64,000 nucleotides of DNA from Ignavibacterium sp037440165. Its GTDB lineage: Bacteria; Bacteroidota; Ignavibacteria; Ignavibacteriales; Ignavibacteriaceae. A program made the translations under genes and the position numbers. Under the pieces are notes generated by a model. That model was not told the DNA's origin, ran no database searches, and saw only the letters and a list, made by a program, of their open reading frames with translations. Each line of letters starts with the position of its first letter. Positions within the stretch are counted from its first letter, which is position 1. This document shows positions 34,193 to 43,478 of this stretch, one piece after another. Location of the stretch: the NCBI RefSeq assembly GCF_037440165.1, contig NZ_JBBIUQ010000013.1, positions 26,433 through 90,432 of the forward strand, read 5' to 3'.

Positions 34193-34780
34193 TTGGAATT
34201 GAACAAAGCAATTTTTCTTGATCGTGATGGAACACTTAATGAAGATCCTGGTTACCTTGGTGATCCTGAACAGGTTATTTTACTTCCAACAGTTGGTGAA
34301 GCATTAAGCATTCTAAAAAATAAATACAACTTTTTACTCATTGTTGTATCAAATCAGTCAGGAGTTGCCCGCGGATTAATTACTGAAGATGATGTTAAAA
34401 AAGTTAACAGTAAATTAAATGAACTGCTTTCAAAGTATAATGTTAGAATTGATGAATTTTACTATTGCACTGCTCATCCTGAATTTAGCTCAGCAGATGA
34501 ATGTGTTTGCAGAAAACCCTCACCAAAAATGATTTTAGATGCTTCGGAGAAATTCAATATTGATTTATCGAAAAGTTACCTTATAGGTGATAACATTTCA
34601 GATATCGAATCAGCTGCTAACGCGGGATGTAAATCGATACTGGTTAAATCCGGTTATGGAGTGGAAACTATTAATATGTTGCAAAAGCAAAATAAATTTC
34701 CCAGCTTTGTTGCCGAAAATTTAATGGATGCTGTTAATTTTGTAATTAAAGATATATCTGGAGAAAAAATTGGTGCATAA
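34193..34780 (+). CDS. GmhB-like HAD phosphatase (heptose bisphosphate type)
   Basis: A 195-residue HAD-superfamily phosphatase. Motif I is FLDRDGTLNEDPGYL (nucleophile and acid Asp), motif II VVSNQSGVARG, and the structural zinc site of the GmhB/histidinol-phosphatase group appears as CTAHPEFSSADECVC followed by RKPSPKMI and LIGDNISDIESAANAG. The most likely reaction is 7-phosphate removal from heptose-1,7-bisphosphate for lipopolysaccharide core, but related enzymes dephosphorylate histidinol phosphate. The start TTG lies 3 bases after the glgA stop; a TTG two codons later is also possible. Confidence 0.85.
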   Translation: MELNKAIFLDRDGTLNEDPGYLGDPEQVILLPTVGEALSILKNKYNFLLIVVSNQSGVARGLITEDDVKKVNSKLNELLSKYNVRIDEFYYCTAHPEFSSADECVCRKPSPKMILDASEKFNIDLSKSYLIGDNISDIESAANAGCKSILVKSGYGVETINMLQKQNKFPSFVAENLMDAVNFVIKDISGEKIGA

Positions 34781-35957
34781 AATAATTCTGTTTTTCTTGT
34801 TTACTTCTTTTTCAATGTTCTTGGTAACTTCTTGCAGTGATTCACCAACTGATTTAGGTTCTGACTTACTGAATCCGGATTTAATTGGTGTAGTCACATT
34901 TGATTCACAGAAGGATTCTGCATTTCAATCAAGTTTTTCATTTAAAAAAGTAATTCCACTTGGAGGAGCTTCAAGAATACTAATTGGTAAAGCAGATAAT
35001 TTAACTGCCAACGCTTTATTCGTTTTTACATTTATTATTTCTGATTCACTTAAACAATTGGTCAGAAACGATAGTCTTAATGTGCTTTCTGCAAAAGTTG
35101 AATTAACTCCGGAATATGTTTTCGGTGATTCAAATGCAACATTCGATTATACGGTTCATAAAATAAATTCAAGTTGGGTTTCTTCAACTTTCACAGCAGA
35201 TTCTTTCCAAAGTTCTGGGTTTAGTTATGAACCTCTTGATTTGAGTTCAAATAAAGTTGAAAGTGATTCTCTATATTCCTTTAGTATTGATGCTAATTTG
35301 GTTAAAGACTGGTTAAGAAATCAGGTTGATACTTCACTTGCACAAAATAATGGAATAGTCATTTTACCAACTGCAGCTACTAACAAAATTGTGGGCTTCG
35401 TTGCATTCAATCCGGAAATTTCCAACGATACAAAAGTGAAAGCTGTTGTTCAGAGAGTTGGAACAACTCGTCAGGATACACTCACTGCATTCGTCCTCTC
35501 TGATGTTCATGTGATTATCGGAGAAAATACTGTTACACCAGACAGAATGATAATTCAAGCCGGTGTAGTCAGTAACTCATATTTATATTTTGATTTGAGT
35601 AAGATTCCAGATAAAGCTGTGATAAATTATGCAAAGCTAAGTGTGGAATTGGATTCCGTTAATTCTAAATTTGGCAGTGGATTTACAAATTCACTACAAG
35701 CATTTCTCGTAACCAATTCGGATTCATTAAAAGTAGATGAGAACACTTCTGAATCACTTTTCAGAAACGGTAAAAAATATGAAGGAAATCTTTCAGCATT
35801 TGTGCGTTATTGGCTTAATCAAAAGGATAATCAGGGAATTATAATTAAAGCAGGTAATGAATTTGCAGGAGTTGAAAAATTTGTTTTGAAAGGAAGCAGC
35901 TATCCAGTTTATGAAGAACGTCCCAAACTTGAAATCGTTTATACTGTGAGAAAGTAA
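34770..35957 (+). CDS. Envelope lipoprotein, DUF4270-like
   Basis: A 395-residue predicted lipoprotein: hydrophobic N terminus, then a lipobox (MFLVTSCSDSPTDLGSDLL). The DLGSDLL start of the mature part and repeated beta-rich halves resemble DUF4270 or DNRLRE-like proteins of Bacteroidota, but I cannot be certain of the family. It overlaps the phosphatase gene by 11 bases; the start could be TTG (34770) or GTG (34773), with GGAG upstream. Followed 1 base later by an outer-membrane protein gene, suggesting a shared envelope role. Confidence 0.65.
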   Translation: MVHKIILFFLFTSFSMFLVTSCSDSPTDLGSDLLNPDLIGVVTFDSQKDSAFQSSFSFKKVIPLGGASRILIGKADNLTANALFVFTFIISDSLKQLVRNDSLNVLSAKVELTPEYVFGDSNATFDYTVHKINSSWVSSTFTADSFQSSGFSYEPLDLSSNKVESDSLYSFSIDANLVKDWLRNQVDTSLAQNNGIVILPTAATNKIVGFVAFNPEISNDTKVKAVVQRVGTTRQDTLTAFVLSDVHVIIGENTVTPDRMIIQAGVVSNSYLYFDLSKIPDKAVINYAKLSVELDSVNSKFGSGFTNSLQAFLVTNSDSLKVDENTSESLFRNGKKYEGNLSAFVRYWLNQKDNQGIIIKAGNEFAGVEKFVLKGSSYPVYEERPKLEIVYTVRK

Positions 35958-35958
35958 A

Positions 35959-37200
35959 ATGAAATTTTATATTCTATTTATATCCATCGCTTTATCATAT
36001 TCAATTCATTCTCAAAGCAGTTCTCCATATACAAGATATGGAGTTGGTGACTTAAGATATTCCTTCTCCACAAGACAGCAGGGAATGGGACAGCTTGGAG
36101 TTTCTCTTCTCGATAAAGCTCACATATCAACAACTAATCCAGCAAGCTGGTCTGATTTTAACAGAACCAGAATTGAATTCAGCTTAACTTATAATGGTGT
36201 AGCTATCTCAGATAATAAAAGCAGTTATTACACCGCAGAAACAGAATTTGAAGGATTTACTTTTGGTTTTCCGGTTAGTTCAGAGTATGGAATTGGAATA
36301 GCGATGGGATTAATTCCGTATTCGAGAATTAGTTATCAGTCAGTTCAGAATTTTCAGAGTTCAGATACACTCATTTCTGATTATTCAATTTCTTATGAAG
36401 GTAAAGGCGGTCTGTCAAAGTTATTTATTGGATCATCTTATCGGTTACCATTTGAATTTTCCCTCGGTGCATCATTAGATTATTATTTCGGCAATCTTAA
36501 TTATTATTCAAAGCTTACATTTCAGAATGATAATAATTACACTGCTGATTATAATTTGTCATATAGACCAACAGGTTTCGGAGCTACTTTTGGTTTTATT
36601 TCTTCAAATCTTGGAAAGGTTGTCAAAACAGATTTAATTTCTGATTTAAGAATAGGCGGTTCTCTTAATTTAATTTCAAAACTTGATACAGATACAATTT
36701 TAACTACCACTTCGTCTATTTTGGTGGACACAATTGCTCAATCCAGAACAAAGATGGAGTTGCCTTTAAGAATAAATTTTGGGCTCAGTCTTATTCTTGG
36801 CAAAAATTATTTGGTCACTTTTGATTATACATCGCAGAATTTTAGTGATTTTAAAATCGCCGACAGAAATAGTGCTAACCTTAGAAACTCTTTTAAGTTT
36901 AGCACGGGATTTGAATTTATACCAACACAACAGTTGGGGATGACTTTCTGGGAACGAGTTAACTGGCGGCTTGGTTTAAGTTATGAACAAACTCCATATT
37001 ATTTTAAGAATACGGGAATTGACCAATACAGCATTTATGCAGGAACTACTTTTCCACTTGGAATTGATAACTCAATTGATCTGGCTGTTCAGTATTCTTT
37101 ACGCGGAACTTCGGAAAATAACTTGTTCAAAGAAAATTTTATTAAATTAAATTTGGGAATCAGTTTTGGAGAACTCTGGTTCATCAGATTTGATAAATAG
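35959..37200 (+). CDS. Outer-membrane beta-barrel protein (FadL/OmpP1-like)
   Basis: A 413-residue exported protein. The signal peptide (FYILFISIALSYSIHSQ) is followed by the Bacteroidota pattern SSPYTRYGVGDLRYS, then TRQQGMGQLGVSL and STTNPASWSDF, as in FadL/OmpP1-fold barrels whose N-terminal hatch has an NPA motif. Alternating aromatic strands continue to a C terminus ending LWFIRFDK, with a barrel-like last strand. The transported substrate is unknown. It sits between the lipoprotein and TPR genes in the same direction. Confidence 0.8.
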   Translation: MKFYILFISIALSYSIHSQSSSPYTRYGVGDLRYSFSTRQQGMGQLGVSLLDKAHISTTNPASWSDFNRTRIEFSLTYNGVAISDNKSSYYTAETEFEGFTFGFPVSSEYGIGIAMGLIPYSRISYQSVQNFQSSDTLISDYSISYEGKGGLSKLFIGSSYRLPFEFSLGASLDYYFGNLNYYSKLTFQNDNNYTADYNLSYRPTGFGATFGFISSNLGKVVKTDLISDLRIGGSLNLISKLDTDTILTTTSSILVDTIAQSRTKMELPLRINFGLSLILGKNYLVTFDYTSQNFSDFKIADRNSANLRNSFKFSTGFEFIPTQQLGMTFWERVNWRLGLSYEQTPYYFKNTGIDQYSIYAGTTFPLGIDNSIDLAVQYSLRGTSENNLFKENFIKLNLGISFGELWFIRFDK

Positions 37201-37228
37201 TAAGTTAAATAATTTAAGGAATAATAAA

Positions 37229-38470
37229 GTGAAAAGATTTACTTTAATTGCCGTTTTAACATTTATGATTGCAGGTAGTGCAATAACTAAAATTTTTGCT
37301 CAACAACCCGACTCAATTAAAGTTTTAGAATATTACAGCTTGTTTTCTGAGTACCATAAGAACAAGGATTATGCAAGTGCTGTTCCTTATGGTTGGAAAG
37401 TGATTGAAATTGCTCCTGTTAAATTTGCCAAATGGATATTTTATAAAATGGAAGACTGCTTATGGTATCTCCACGATTCATCTAACATTGCGCAGGAAGA
37501 AATCAAAGCAATCAATGATACGATTTTATACTTCTATGATTTAGCCCTGAAATACAGACCTGAAGATAAAGCTTACTTTCAGGTCAGAAAAGCATTTGTT
37601 GCTGAAGCCTGGTTAAATATGAATCCTGAAGAAGTTATTAGACTCTATGAGCAGGCATTTGAATGGGATAAAGATTTATCTTCATACTGGTACAACAGAT
37701 TAGGGCAGCTTTATATTGCTCAGGCAACTGAAAGTAATGACTACAAACTTAAAGCAATAGATTTGTATAATTTTCTATCTGAAAGAGAACCTGAAAATAC
37801 TGCTTGGGTTGAAACACTTGAATCATTAGTAGAGAATATTGATGAACTGGTTGTAATCACTAAGAAAAACTGGGCAGCAAATAAAGATGATTTATCCCGT
37901 GCATGGAAATATGCTTCAACTGCAATCAAAGCAAAAGATTATCAGGAAGCAATTATTCCTTTAGAATTTCTGGTTGAAAAATCTCCGGAAACAATTAACT
38001 ACTGGAATCAACTTGCAACAGCATATCAGAAAACTGATCAATTGAACAAAGCTGAAGCTGCATTCAAAAAGCTCATTCAACTTGAACCTGATAAAAAAGA
38101 ACATTACCTGAATTTAGGAATTGTATATAAAGACCTGGGTAAGTTTGCAGCAGCAAGAACTCAGTTCCAGATTGCAAGTGAAAAAGGAAATGGCTGGGCT
38201 TTACCAATTTACTACGAAGGATTTTTATACGAACAAGCTGCAAGAAACTGCAGTGACTTTGATGCAAAAGTAGTGTTCCTTCTGGCTCAGCAAACTTACA
38301 GAAGAGCTTTATCCTTGGATGCATCACTGGATATGGCAAGGGAAAGAATTAATGCTTTAACAGGAGCTGTTCCTACTAAAGAAGATTACTTCTTCAGAAA
38401 ACTAAAATCAGGTGATACAATTCCTATTACCTGTGTTGGTTGGATTGGCAAGTCAGTTACTGTTCCCTAG
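37229..38470 (+). CDS. Secreted TPR-repeat protein
   Basis: I place the start at the GTG at 37229: AAGGA lies 8 bases upstream, and it gives a signal peptide VKRFTLIAVLTFMIAGSA ending near FAQ. An upstream in-frame ATG at 37166 would overlap the preceding gene and hide the signal. The mature protein is a chain of tetratricopeptide repeats, clearest as YWNQLATAYQKTDQLNKAE and HYLNLGIVYKDLGKFAAAR. It is likely periplasmic and binds other proteins; the partner is unknown. A strong terminator follows. Confidence 0.85.
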   Translation: MKRFTLIAVLTFMIAGSAITKIFAQQPDSIKVLEYYSLFSEYHKNKDYASAVPYGWKVIEIAPVKFAKWIFYKMEDCLWYLHDSSNIAQEEIKAINDTILYFYDLALKYRPEDKAYFQVRKAFVAEAWLNMNPEEVIRLYEQAFEWDKDLSSYWYNRLGQLYIAQATESNDYKLKAIDLYNFLSEREPENTAWVETLESLVENIDELVVITKKNWAANKDDLSRAWKYASTAIKAKDYQEAIIPLEFLVEKSPETINYWNQLATAYQKTDQLNKAEAAFKKLIQLEPDKKEHYLNLGIVYKDLGKFAAARTQFQIASEKGNGWALPIYYEGFLYEQAARNCSDFDAKVVFLLAQQTYRRALSLDASLDMARERINALTGAVPTKEDYFFRKLKSGDTIPITCVGWIGKSVTVP

Positions 38471-38491
38471 AACACATCCTAATTTTAATAC

Positions 38492-38533
38492 AGAGAAGGT
38501 TTCTTGAGAATTCAGGAAACCTTCTCTATTTTT
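38492..38533 (+). terminator. Intrinsic terminator after the TPR gene
   Basis: AGAGAAGGTTTC (38492-38503) and GAAACCTTCTCT (38516-38527) form a perfect 12-base stem followed by ATTTTT. It ends the glgA-to-TPR group before glyA. Confidence 0.9.
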
Positions 38534-38567
38534 GATTAACAATATTTAATAAAATTGCTGAAAAATT

Positions 38568-39863
38568 ATGGATTCATATCTTAAAAATGACCCTGAAATT
38601 TATCAGGTTCTTCAATCCGAAATTGAGAGACAAACTACAAAATTAGAACTTATCGCATCAGAAAATTTTGTCAGTCCAGCAGTTCTTGAAGCCACAGGTT
38701 CAGTTCTTACAAACAAATATGCAGAAGGATATCCTGGCAAAAGGTATTATGGTGGATGTGAATTTGTAGATATGGCTGAAGATTTAGCCCGCGATAGATT
38801 AAAAAAATTATTTAATGCTGAATATGTAAATGTTCAACCGCATAGTGGCTCGCAGGCGAACATGGCTGTTCTAATGACATTTCTAAAACCTGGAGATAAA
38901 TTTCTTGGTTTAAGTTTGGCTCACGGTGGACATTTAACACACGGTTCACCTGTTAATTTCTCCGGAAAACTTTATCGGGCAATTGGTTATGAATTAAATG
39001 AAAACACCGGATTACTTGACTACGATAAGATTGCCGAACTTGCTAAAAAAGAAAAACCAAAAATGATTATCACAGGTGCAAGTGCATATTCAAGAGATTG
39101 GGATTATAAAAAATTCAGGGAGATTGCTGATTCAGTTGGAGCATTTCTAATGTGTGACATGGCTCATCCAGCCGGATTGATTGCCAAAGGTCTGTTGAAT
39201 AACCCGCTTGAATACTGTGATATTGTTACTTCAACAACTCATAAAACTCTGAGAGGTCCCAGAGGTGGAGTAATTTTGATGGGAAAAGATAGAGAAAATC
39301 CTTGGGGATTAACAACACCCAAAGGAGACAGAGTTAAAATGATGTCTGAATTGATTGATGGAATGGTAATGCCTGGAATTCAAGGAGGACCACTGATGCA
39401 TGTAATTATGGCAAAAGCTGTTGCATTCGGTGAAGCGCTGAGAGATTCTTTCACAACTTATACCCAGCAGGTGATCAAAAACGCTCAGGCACTTTCTTCA
39501 AAATTAAATGAGTTTGGTTTTGATATTGTTTCCGGTGGAACTGATAATCATCTTATGCTGATTGATTTAACAAATAAAAATGTTACCGGAAAGCAAGCCG
39601 AAATTGCACTTGAAAAGGCTGGTATTACTGTTAATAAAAATATGGTCCCATTCGATAAAAGAAGCCCTTTTGTAACAAGCGGAATTAGAATAGGCACACC
39701 TGCTCTCACTACTCGTGGTATGAAAGAAAAAGAAATGAATATTATTGCGGATATTATCAACCGAGCTATTAATAATTTTGAAAATGAAAATGTATTATCT
39801 GATTTAATAAATGAAGTCAAACATCTGACTTCAGGTTTTCCATTATTTGCAGAAATGAATTAA
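38568..39863 (+). CDS. glyA: Serine hydroxymethyltransferase
   Basis: A 431-residue PLP enzyme interconverting serine and glycine with tetrahydrofolate, supplying one-carbon units. The N-terminal KLELIASENFVSPAV and YAEGYPGKRYYGGCE, the PLP lysine in STTHKTLRGPRGG, and TSGIRIGTPALTTRG near the C terminus are all typical. The length is normal. tatC starts 1 base after its stop. Confidence 0.98.
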   Translation: MDSYLKNDPEIYQVLQSEIERQTTKLELIASENFVSPAVLEATGSVLTNKYAEGYPGKRYYGGCEFVDMAEDLARDRLKKLFNAEYVNVQPHSGSQANMAVLMTFLKPGDKFLGLSLAHGGHLTHGSPVNFSGKLYRAIGYELNENTGLLDYDKIAELAKKEKPKMIITGASAYSRDWDYKKFREIADSVGAFLMCDMAHPAGLIAKGLLNNPLEYCDIVTSTTHKTLRGPRGGVILMGKDRENPWGLTTPKGDRVKMMSELIDGMVMPGIQGGPLMHVIMAKAVAFGEALRDSFTTYTQQVIKNAQALSSKLNEFGFDIVSGGTDNHLMLIDLTNKNVTGKQAEIALEKAGITVNKNMVPFDKRSPFVTSGIRIGTPALTTRGMKEKEMNIIADIINRAINNFENENVLSDLINEVKHLTSGFPLFAEMN

Positions 39864-39864
39864 G

Positions 39865-40629
39865 GTGGCTGTAGAAGAATTAGAGCAGATTAAAGAGGTT
39901 GAAGGGGAAAGTTACGAAGAAAAAGAGATGACATTCATTGAACATCTCGAAGAACTTCGATGGAGAATAATATACTCATTAATTGGAATTTTAATTGGAA
40001 CAATCGCTGCCTGGATTTTTATTGATTTGCTGGTTGAAGAAGTTCTATTGAGTCCTGCTAAAGAAAGCGGAGTATCACTTCAAAACCTTAAGCCATTCGG
40101 ACAAATTTTCCTCTACGTTCAAATAGCACTGATTGCCGGATTTATAATCAGTATTCCAAATGTATTTTTTCAGTTCTGGAAATTCATATCGCCTGCACTT
40201 CGTAAGCACGAAAGAAAATATATTCTGGCAATAGTAATTTTTTCTACAGTATGCTTCCTTGCAGGAATTGCTTTCGCTTATTTTGTTATGTTGCCACTTG
40301 CATTATCTTTTGCAGTTCAGTTCGGAACTCAGACTATTAAAAATGAGTTTGCTGTTGATGAATATATGTCTATTATTATAAGCGTTATGCTTGCAGCTGG
40401 ACTAGTTTTCGAGCTTCCTATGCTCTCATTCTTTTTATCCAAATTAGGAATTCTTAAACCATCATTTATGAGAAAATATCGTAAACATTCAATAGTAATG
40501 ATTTTGATTGCATCAGCAGTTTTAACTCCCGGCACCGATCCTGTTTCGCAGGTTATACTTGCTGTTCCTTTAGTGCTGCTCTATGAAATAAGTATTTTAG
40601 TTTCAAAATTTTCACAGAAAAAACCTTGA
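39865..40629 (+). CDS. tatC: Sec-independent protein translocase TatC
   Basis: A 254-residue inner-membrane protein of the twin-arginine export system, which binds signal peptides of folded substrates. The conserved start MTFIEHLEELRWRI, the first periplasmic loop, FWKFISPALRKHERK and six predicted helices fit the family. The chosen GTG (39865) adds ~20 acidic residues ahead of the conserved part; the ATG of MTFIEHL is an alternative start. No tatA is in the window. The polyprenyl synthase gene overlaps its stop by 4 bases. Confidence 0.93.
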   Translation: MAVEELEQIKEVEGESYEEKEMTFIEHLEELRWRIIYSLIGILIGTIAAWIFIDLLVEEVLLSPAKESGVSLQNLKPFGQIFLYVQIALIAGFIISIPNVFFQFWKFISPALRKHERKYILAIVIFSTVCFLAGIAFAYFVMLPLALSFAVQFGTQTIKNEFAVDEYMSIIISVMLAAGLVFELPMLSFFLSKLGILKPSFMRKYRKHSIVMILIASAVLTPGTDPVSQVILAVPLVLLYEISILVSKFSQKKP

Positions 40630-41606
40630 GCGCAGTAAAATTATCTGACATAAGTTCACCGATTAAAAATGAATTGGAAACTTTCCAATCCATTTTCAGA
40701 GAGTCTATGCGTAGCAAAGTTGGTTTAGTTGACCTTGTTACCAGATACATTATTCGTCAGAAAGGTAAAAAGATAAGACCGCTTTTAGTTTTACTTTCTT
40801 CAAAGCTGGCTGGTGGAATTAATGAAAGGTCTTATCGCGGAGCAGTTCTGGTTGAATTACTTCACACAGCTACACTTATCCACGATGATGTGGTTGATAA
40901 TGCTGATAAGAGAAGAGGATTATGGTCAATCAATAAAGTATTTAAAAATAAGGTTGCTGTGTTGATGGGTGATTATCTGTTATCAAGAGGATTGATGATT
41001 GCAGTTGATGGAAAAGACTTTGATTTTCTAGGAGTGATTACCAATGCAGTTAAAAGAATGTCTGAAGGTGAACTGCTGCAAATTCAGAAAACACGAAAAC
41101 TTGATATTGATGAGGAAACATATTTCAAAGTAATATCAGACAAAACAGCTTCTCTGATCGAAACTTGCTGTACTATTGGTGCTATGGCCTCAACTCAGAA
41201 TCCTGAATTGATTGAAGCATTAAGAAAGTATGGTCATTCACTTGGGATGTCGTTTCAAATCAGAGATGATATACTTGATTATGAAGGAACTTCATCAATT
41301 ACCGGTAAACCAGTCGGAGGTGACATAAGAGAAAAGAAAATAACCTTACCATTAATTTATTCTCTTAATAAAGTCTCAAAAAAAGAAATTGATTCGATTA
41401 AAAAATTAATAAAAAGTAAAAATGATTCTGTTGCTGTTAAAGAAATTATTTCATTTGTGAAGAAACAAAATGGAATTGAGTATGCTTACAACATTTCAAG
41501 AAAATTTGCTGAAGATGCGAAAAATGCTCTTACTGTTTTTACTGACTCTCAAACCAAACTTGCTCTTGAATCTTTAGTTGACTTCGTTACAGAAAGAAAA
41601 AATTAA
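40626..41606 (+). CDS. Polyprenyl (octaprenyl-type) diphosphate synthase
   Basis: A 326-residue all-trans prenyl transferase. The first Asp-rich motif is LIHDDVVDNADKRRG and the second SFQIRDDILDYEG; GKKIRPLLVLL near the N terminus binds the pyrophosphate. It would make the side chain of menaquinone or ubiquinone. Chain length cannot be read with confidence from the sequence. The start codon TTG overlaps the tatC stop. It ends 2 bases from the convergent stress-protein gene. Confidence 0.9.
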   Translation: MSAVKLSDISSPIKNELETFQSIFRESMRSKVGLVDLVTRYIIRQKGKKIRPLLVLLSSKLAGGINERSYRGAVLVELLHTATLIHDDVVDNADKRRGLWSINKVFKNKVAVLMGDYLLSRGLMIAVDGKDFDFLGVITNAVKRMSEGELLQIQKTRKLDIDEETYFKVISDKTASLIETCCTIGAMASTQNPELIEALRKYGHSLGMSFQIRDDILDYEGTSSITGKPVGGDIREKKITLPLIYSLNKVSKKEIDSIKKLIKSKNDSVAVKEIISFVKKQNGIEYAYNISRKFAEDAKNALTVFTDSQTKLALESLVDFVTERKN

Positions 41607-41608
41607 TT

Positions 41609-42097
41609 TTATCTCTCTCGTTTAATCTCTTTCTTAAACTGGAATCCTTTTATCGGCTCTCTTAATGTAAGAACTGGGCAAGGTGCTTTGCGAACAACTT
41701 TTTCAGTAGTACTGCCGAATAAAATATGCTCGACACCACTATGTCCATGTGTAGCAATAATTATTAAATCAATATCTTCGTCAGATGCTGTTTCAATAAT
41801 TTCGACAAATGGTTTTCCAGTCTTTATTATGATCTGTCGTTTTATCTCAGAAGGAATTTCCTGCTGCGCAAGTTTAGTAAGCTCTTCTTTGGCACGTTCA
41901 TCCATTTCCACTGTTATTGATGGGATCGCAATTTGTCCCATACTGAAATCAGGAGGATAAATAATAGGCTCAACTACATAAATCAAATACATTTCCGCAT
42001 TAAAAACTTTCGCAAAATTTACCGCATATTTTAATGCGCTTTTTGAGTAATCTGAGAAATCAATTGGGATAAGAATTTTTTTAATTGTGATTGACAT
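41609..42097 (-). CDS. Universal stress protein (UspA family)
   Basis: A 162-residue single-domain Usp. The N-terminal strand ILIPIDFSDYSKSALKYA and the ATP-binding motif ATHGHSGVEHILFGSTTEKV (the G-x2-G-x9-GS pattern) are intact, suggesting the nucleotide-binding type. It ends with PCPVLTLREP and a basic tail. It starts 2 bases after the cyclic-nucleotide-binding protein gene, so the two likely respond to the same condition. Confidence 0.93.
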   Translation of the reverse strand: MSITIKKILIPIDFSDYSKSALKYAVNFAKVFNAEMYLIYVVEPIIYPPDFSMGQIAIPSITVEMDERAKEELTKLAQQEIPSEIKRQIIIKTGKPFVEIIETASDEDIDLIIIATHGHSGVEHILFGSTTEKVVRKAPCPVLTLREPIKGFQFKKEIKRER

Positions 42098-42099
42098 AG

Positions 42100-42639
42100 C
42101 TAACTCCCGTTTGAATTTTTAACTAAAAGTTCAAAGAAGTCTTCATTAAGTTTTCTTAATCTTTCTGCCAGAACGATTGATATTCCCTGAAGAATCTTAA
42201 TTCCTTTACGAGGGAATTTTTCAATGAACTCATCAAGGTCTGGTTTGAAGAGAACGGAAATTCTGCATTCAGTCAGAGCTACTGCTGATGCAGATCTTTT
42301 TTCACCATCTACTAAAGCCAGTTCACCAAAAAAATCTCCTTTAGAAAAGTTTGCGAGCTTATATTCTTTTCCCAAATTATCTTTTCTTCTTATTTCAACT
42401 TCACCATTACGAACGATATATAAACCAATACCCGGATCACCTTGCAGAAAAATAAATTCACCAGCCACATAAGTTCTGTTGTGAATAATCTCAAGCAATA
42501 GTTTTAATTCTTTTTTTGATAAAGAAGAAAATAATGGAATAGAACTGAGTGATTTTTCAAGATCAGACCTTTCAGTTGGAGAATTAAAAAAATTCGTCCA
42601 GAAGCTGCTTTTAACAACCTGAGATTTTTCCTGATTCAT
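42100..42639 (-). CDS. Cyclic-nucleotide-binding domain protein
   Basis: A 179-residue protein made almost wholly of one cNMP-binding domain: IPLFSSLSKKELKLLLE, GEFIFLQGDPGIGLYIVRNG, and the phosphate-binding cassette FFGELALVDGEKRSASA with its Glu and Arg. A C-terminal helix follows, but no helix-turn-helix is visible, so it is not a Crp-type regulator. It may sense cAMP or a similar ligand and act through a partner. It lies 11 bases after the HisA-like gene and 2 before the stress protein gene. Confidence 0.88.
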   Translation of the reverse strand: MNQEKSQVVKSSFWTNFFNSPTERSDLEKSLSSIPLFSSLSKKELKLLLEIIHNRTYVAGEFIFLQGDPGIGLYIVRNGEVEIRRKDNLGKEYKLANFSKGDFFGELALVDGEKRSASAVALTECRISVLFKPDLDEFIEKFPRKGIKILQGISIVLAERLRKLNEDFFELLVKNSNGS

Positions 42640-42650
42640 AAATAAACCTT

Positions 42651-43415
42651 TCAGTTAAAAATTCCGGATTCTGCAATTCGCCAGATTTTCTGACAAGGGA
42701 AACGGTTTTCATATAATGCTCTGCCCACAATGACAGAATCAATTCCTTTGTCAAGATAATTTTGCAAGTCAATCAGTTCATCTTTATTCCTTACTCCACC
42801 TGAATGAGTTACCTTTGCATTTGTTAACTGTGCCACATAAAGAGAATAAGTAATGTTGGGTCCGCCGAGCACTCCATTTCTTTTAATATCAGTAACGATA
42901 AATCTTTCAATTCCCATTTCAGCCATTTCTTTTGCAAAGGAAAGATAATTTATTCCTGTTTTATTTTGTCTGCCTCTGGTTATCAGTTCTTCATCAACAA
43001 TATCGAGTGATATTACAATTTTATTTGGTCCGTGTTTTTCAAATAATTTATTAAAAAGATTTCTGTTTTCGAGTGCCATAGTATTAATTGCAATTCTGCA
43101 AATACCCATTTCGAATAATGTATCAGCGTCTTCAATAGTTCTTACTCCGCCAGCAAATTCAACAGGGATAATTACTGAGGAACATATTTTTTCAATGATC
43201 GGAAAATTTTTATGTGAATGTTCAATCGCTCCATCAAAATCAACAACATGAATCATCTTTGTATTCTCAGCCCGCCAAATCATTGCCATTTCAACTGGAT
43301 CATTTCCATATTCTTTGCAATCAAGTTCCGGAATACCCTGCACTACACGAACTGTTTTGCCGTCTTTAATATCAATAGAGGGAATTACTAATAAATATTT
43401 TTTCAAGGGATGCAT
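42651..43415 (-). CDS. HisA/HisF-family isomerase, HisA-like
   Basis: A 254-residue (beta/alpha)8 barrel. The N-terminal VIPSIDIKDGKTVRVVQG carries the first catalytic Asp, the first phosphate site reads EFAGGVRTIED, the central ISLDIVDEE gives the second Asp position, and the second phosphate site reads THSGGVRNKDEL, followed by SVIVGRALYE. This is the ProFAR isomerase (HisA) pattern of histidine synthesis, but no other his genes are nearby and the sequence is somewhat divergent, so another ribose-phosphate amide isomerase is possible. Confidence 0.8.
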   Translation of the reverse strand: MHPLKKYLLVIPSIDIKDGKTVRVVQGIPELDCKEYGNDPVEMAMIWRAENTKMIHVVDFDGAIEHSHKNFPIIEKICSSVIIPVEFAGGVRTIEDADTLFEMGICRIAINTMALENRNLFNKLFEKHGPNKIVISLDIVDEELITRGRQNKTGINYLSFAKEMAEMGIERFIVTDIKRNGVLGGPNITYSLYVAQLTNAKVTHSGGVRNKDELIDLQNYLDKGIDSVIVGRALYENRFPCQKIWRIAESGIFN

Positions 43416-43478
43416 AAATTCAGAATTTTATTTGCTTTAATTTAATTATCATTATTGTCAAAATAAATTCAAATGAGT

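Noticed and set aside
37166..37228. ATG start at 37166 for the TPR protein
   Set aside because: It would overlap the preceding gene by 35 bases and bury the signal peptide; the GTG at 37229 has a good ribosome site and gives a clean signal.
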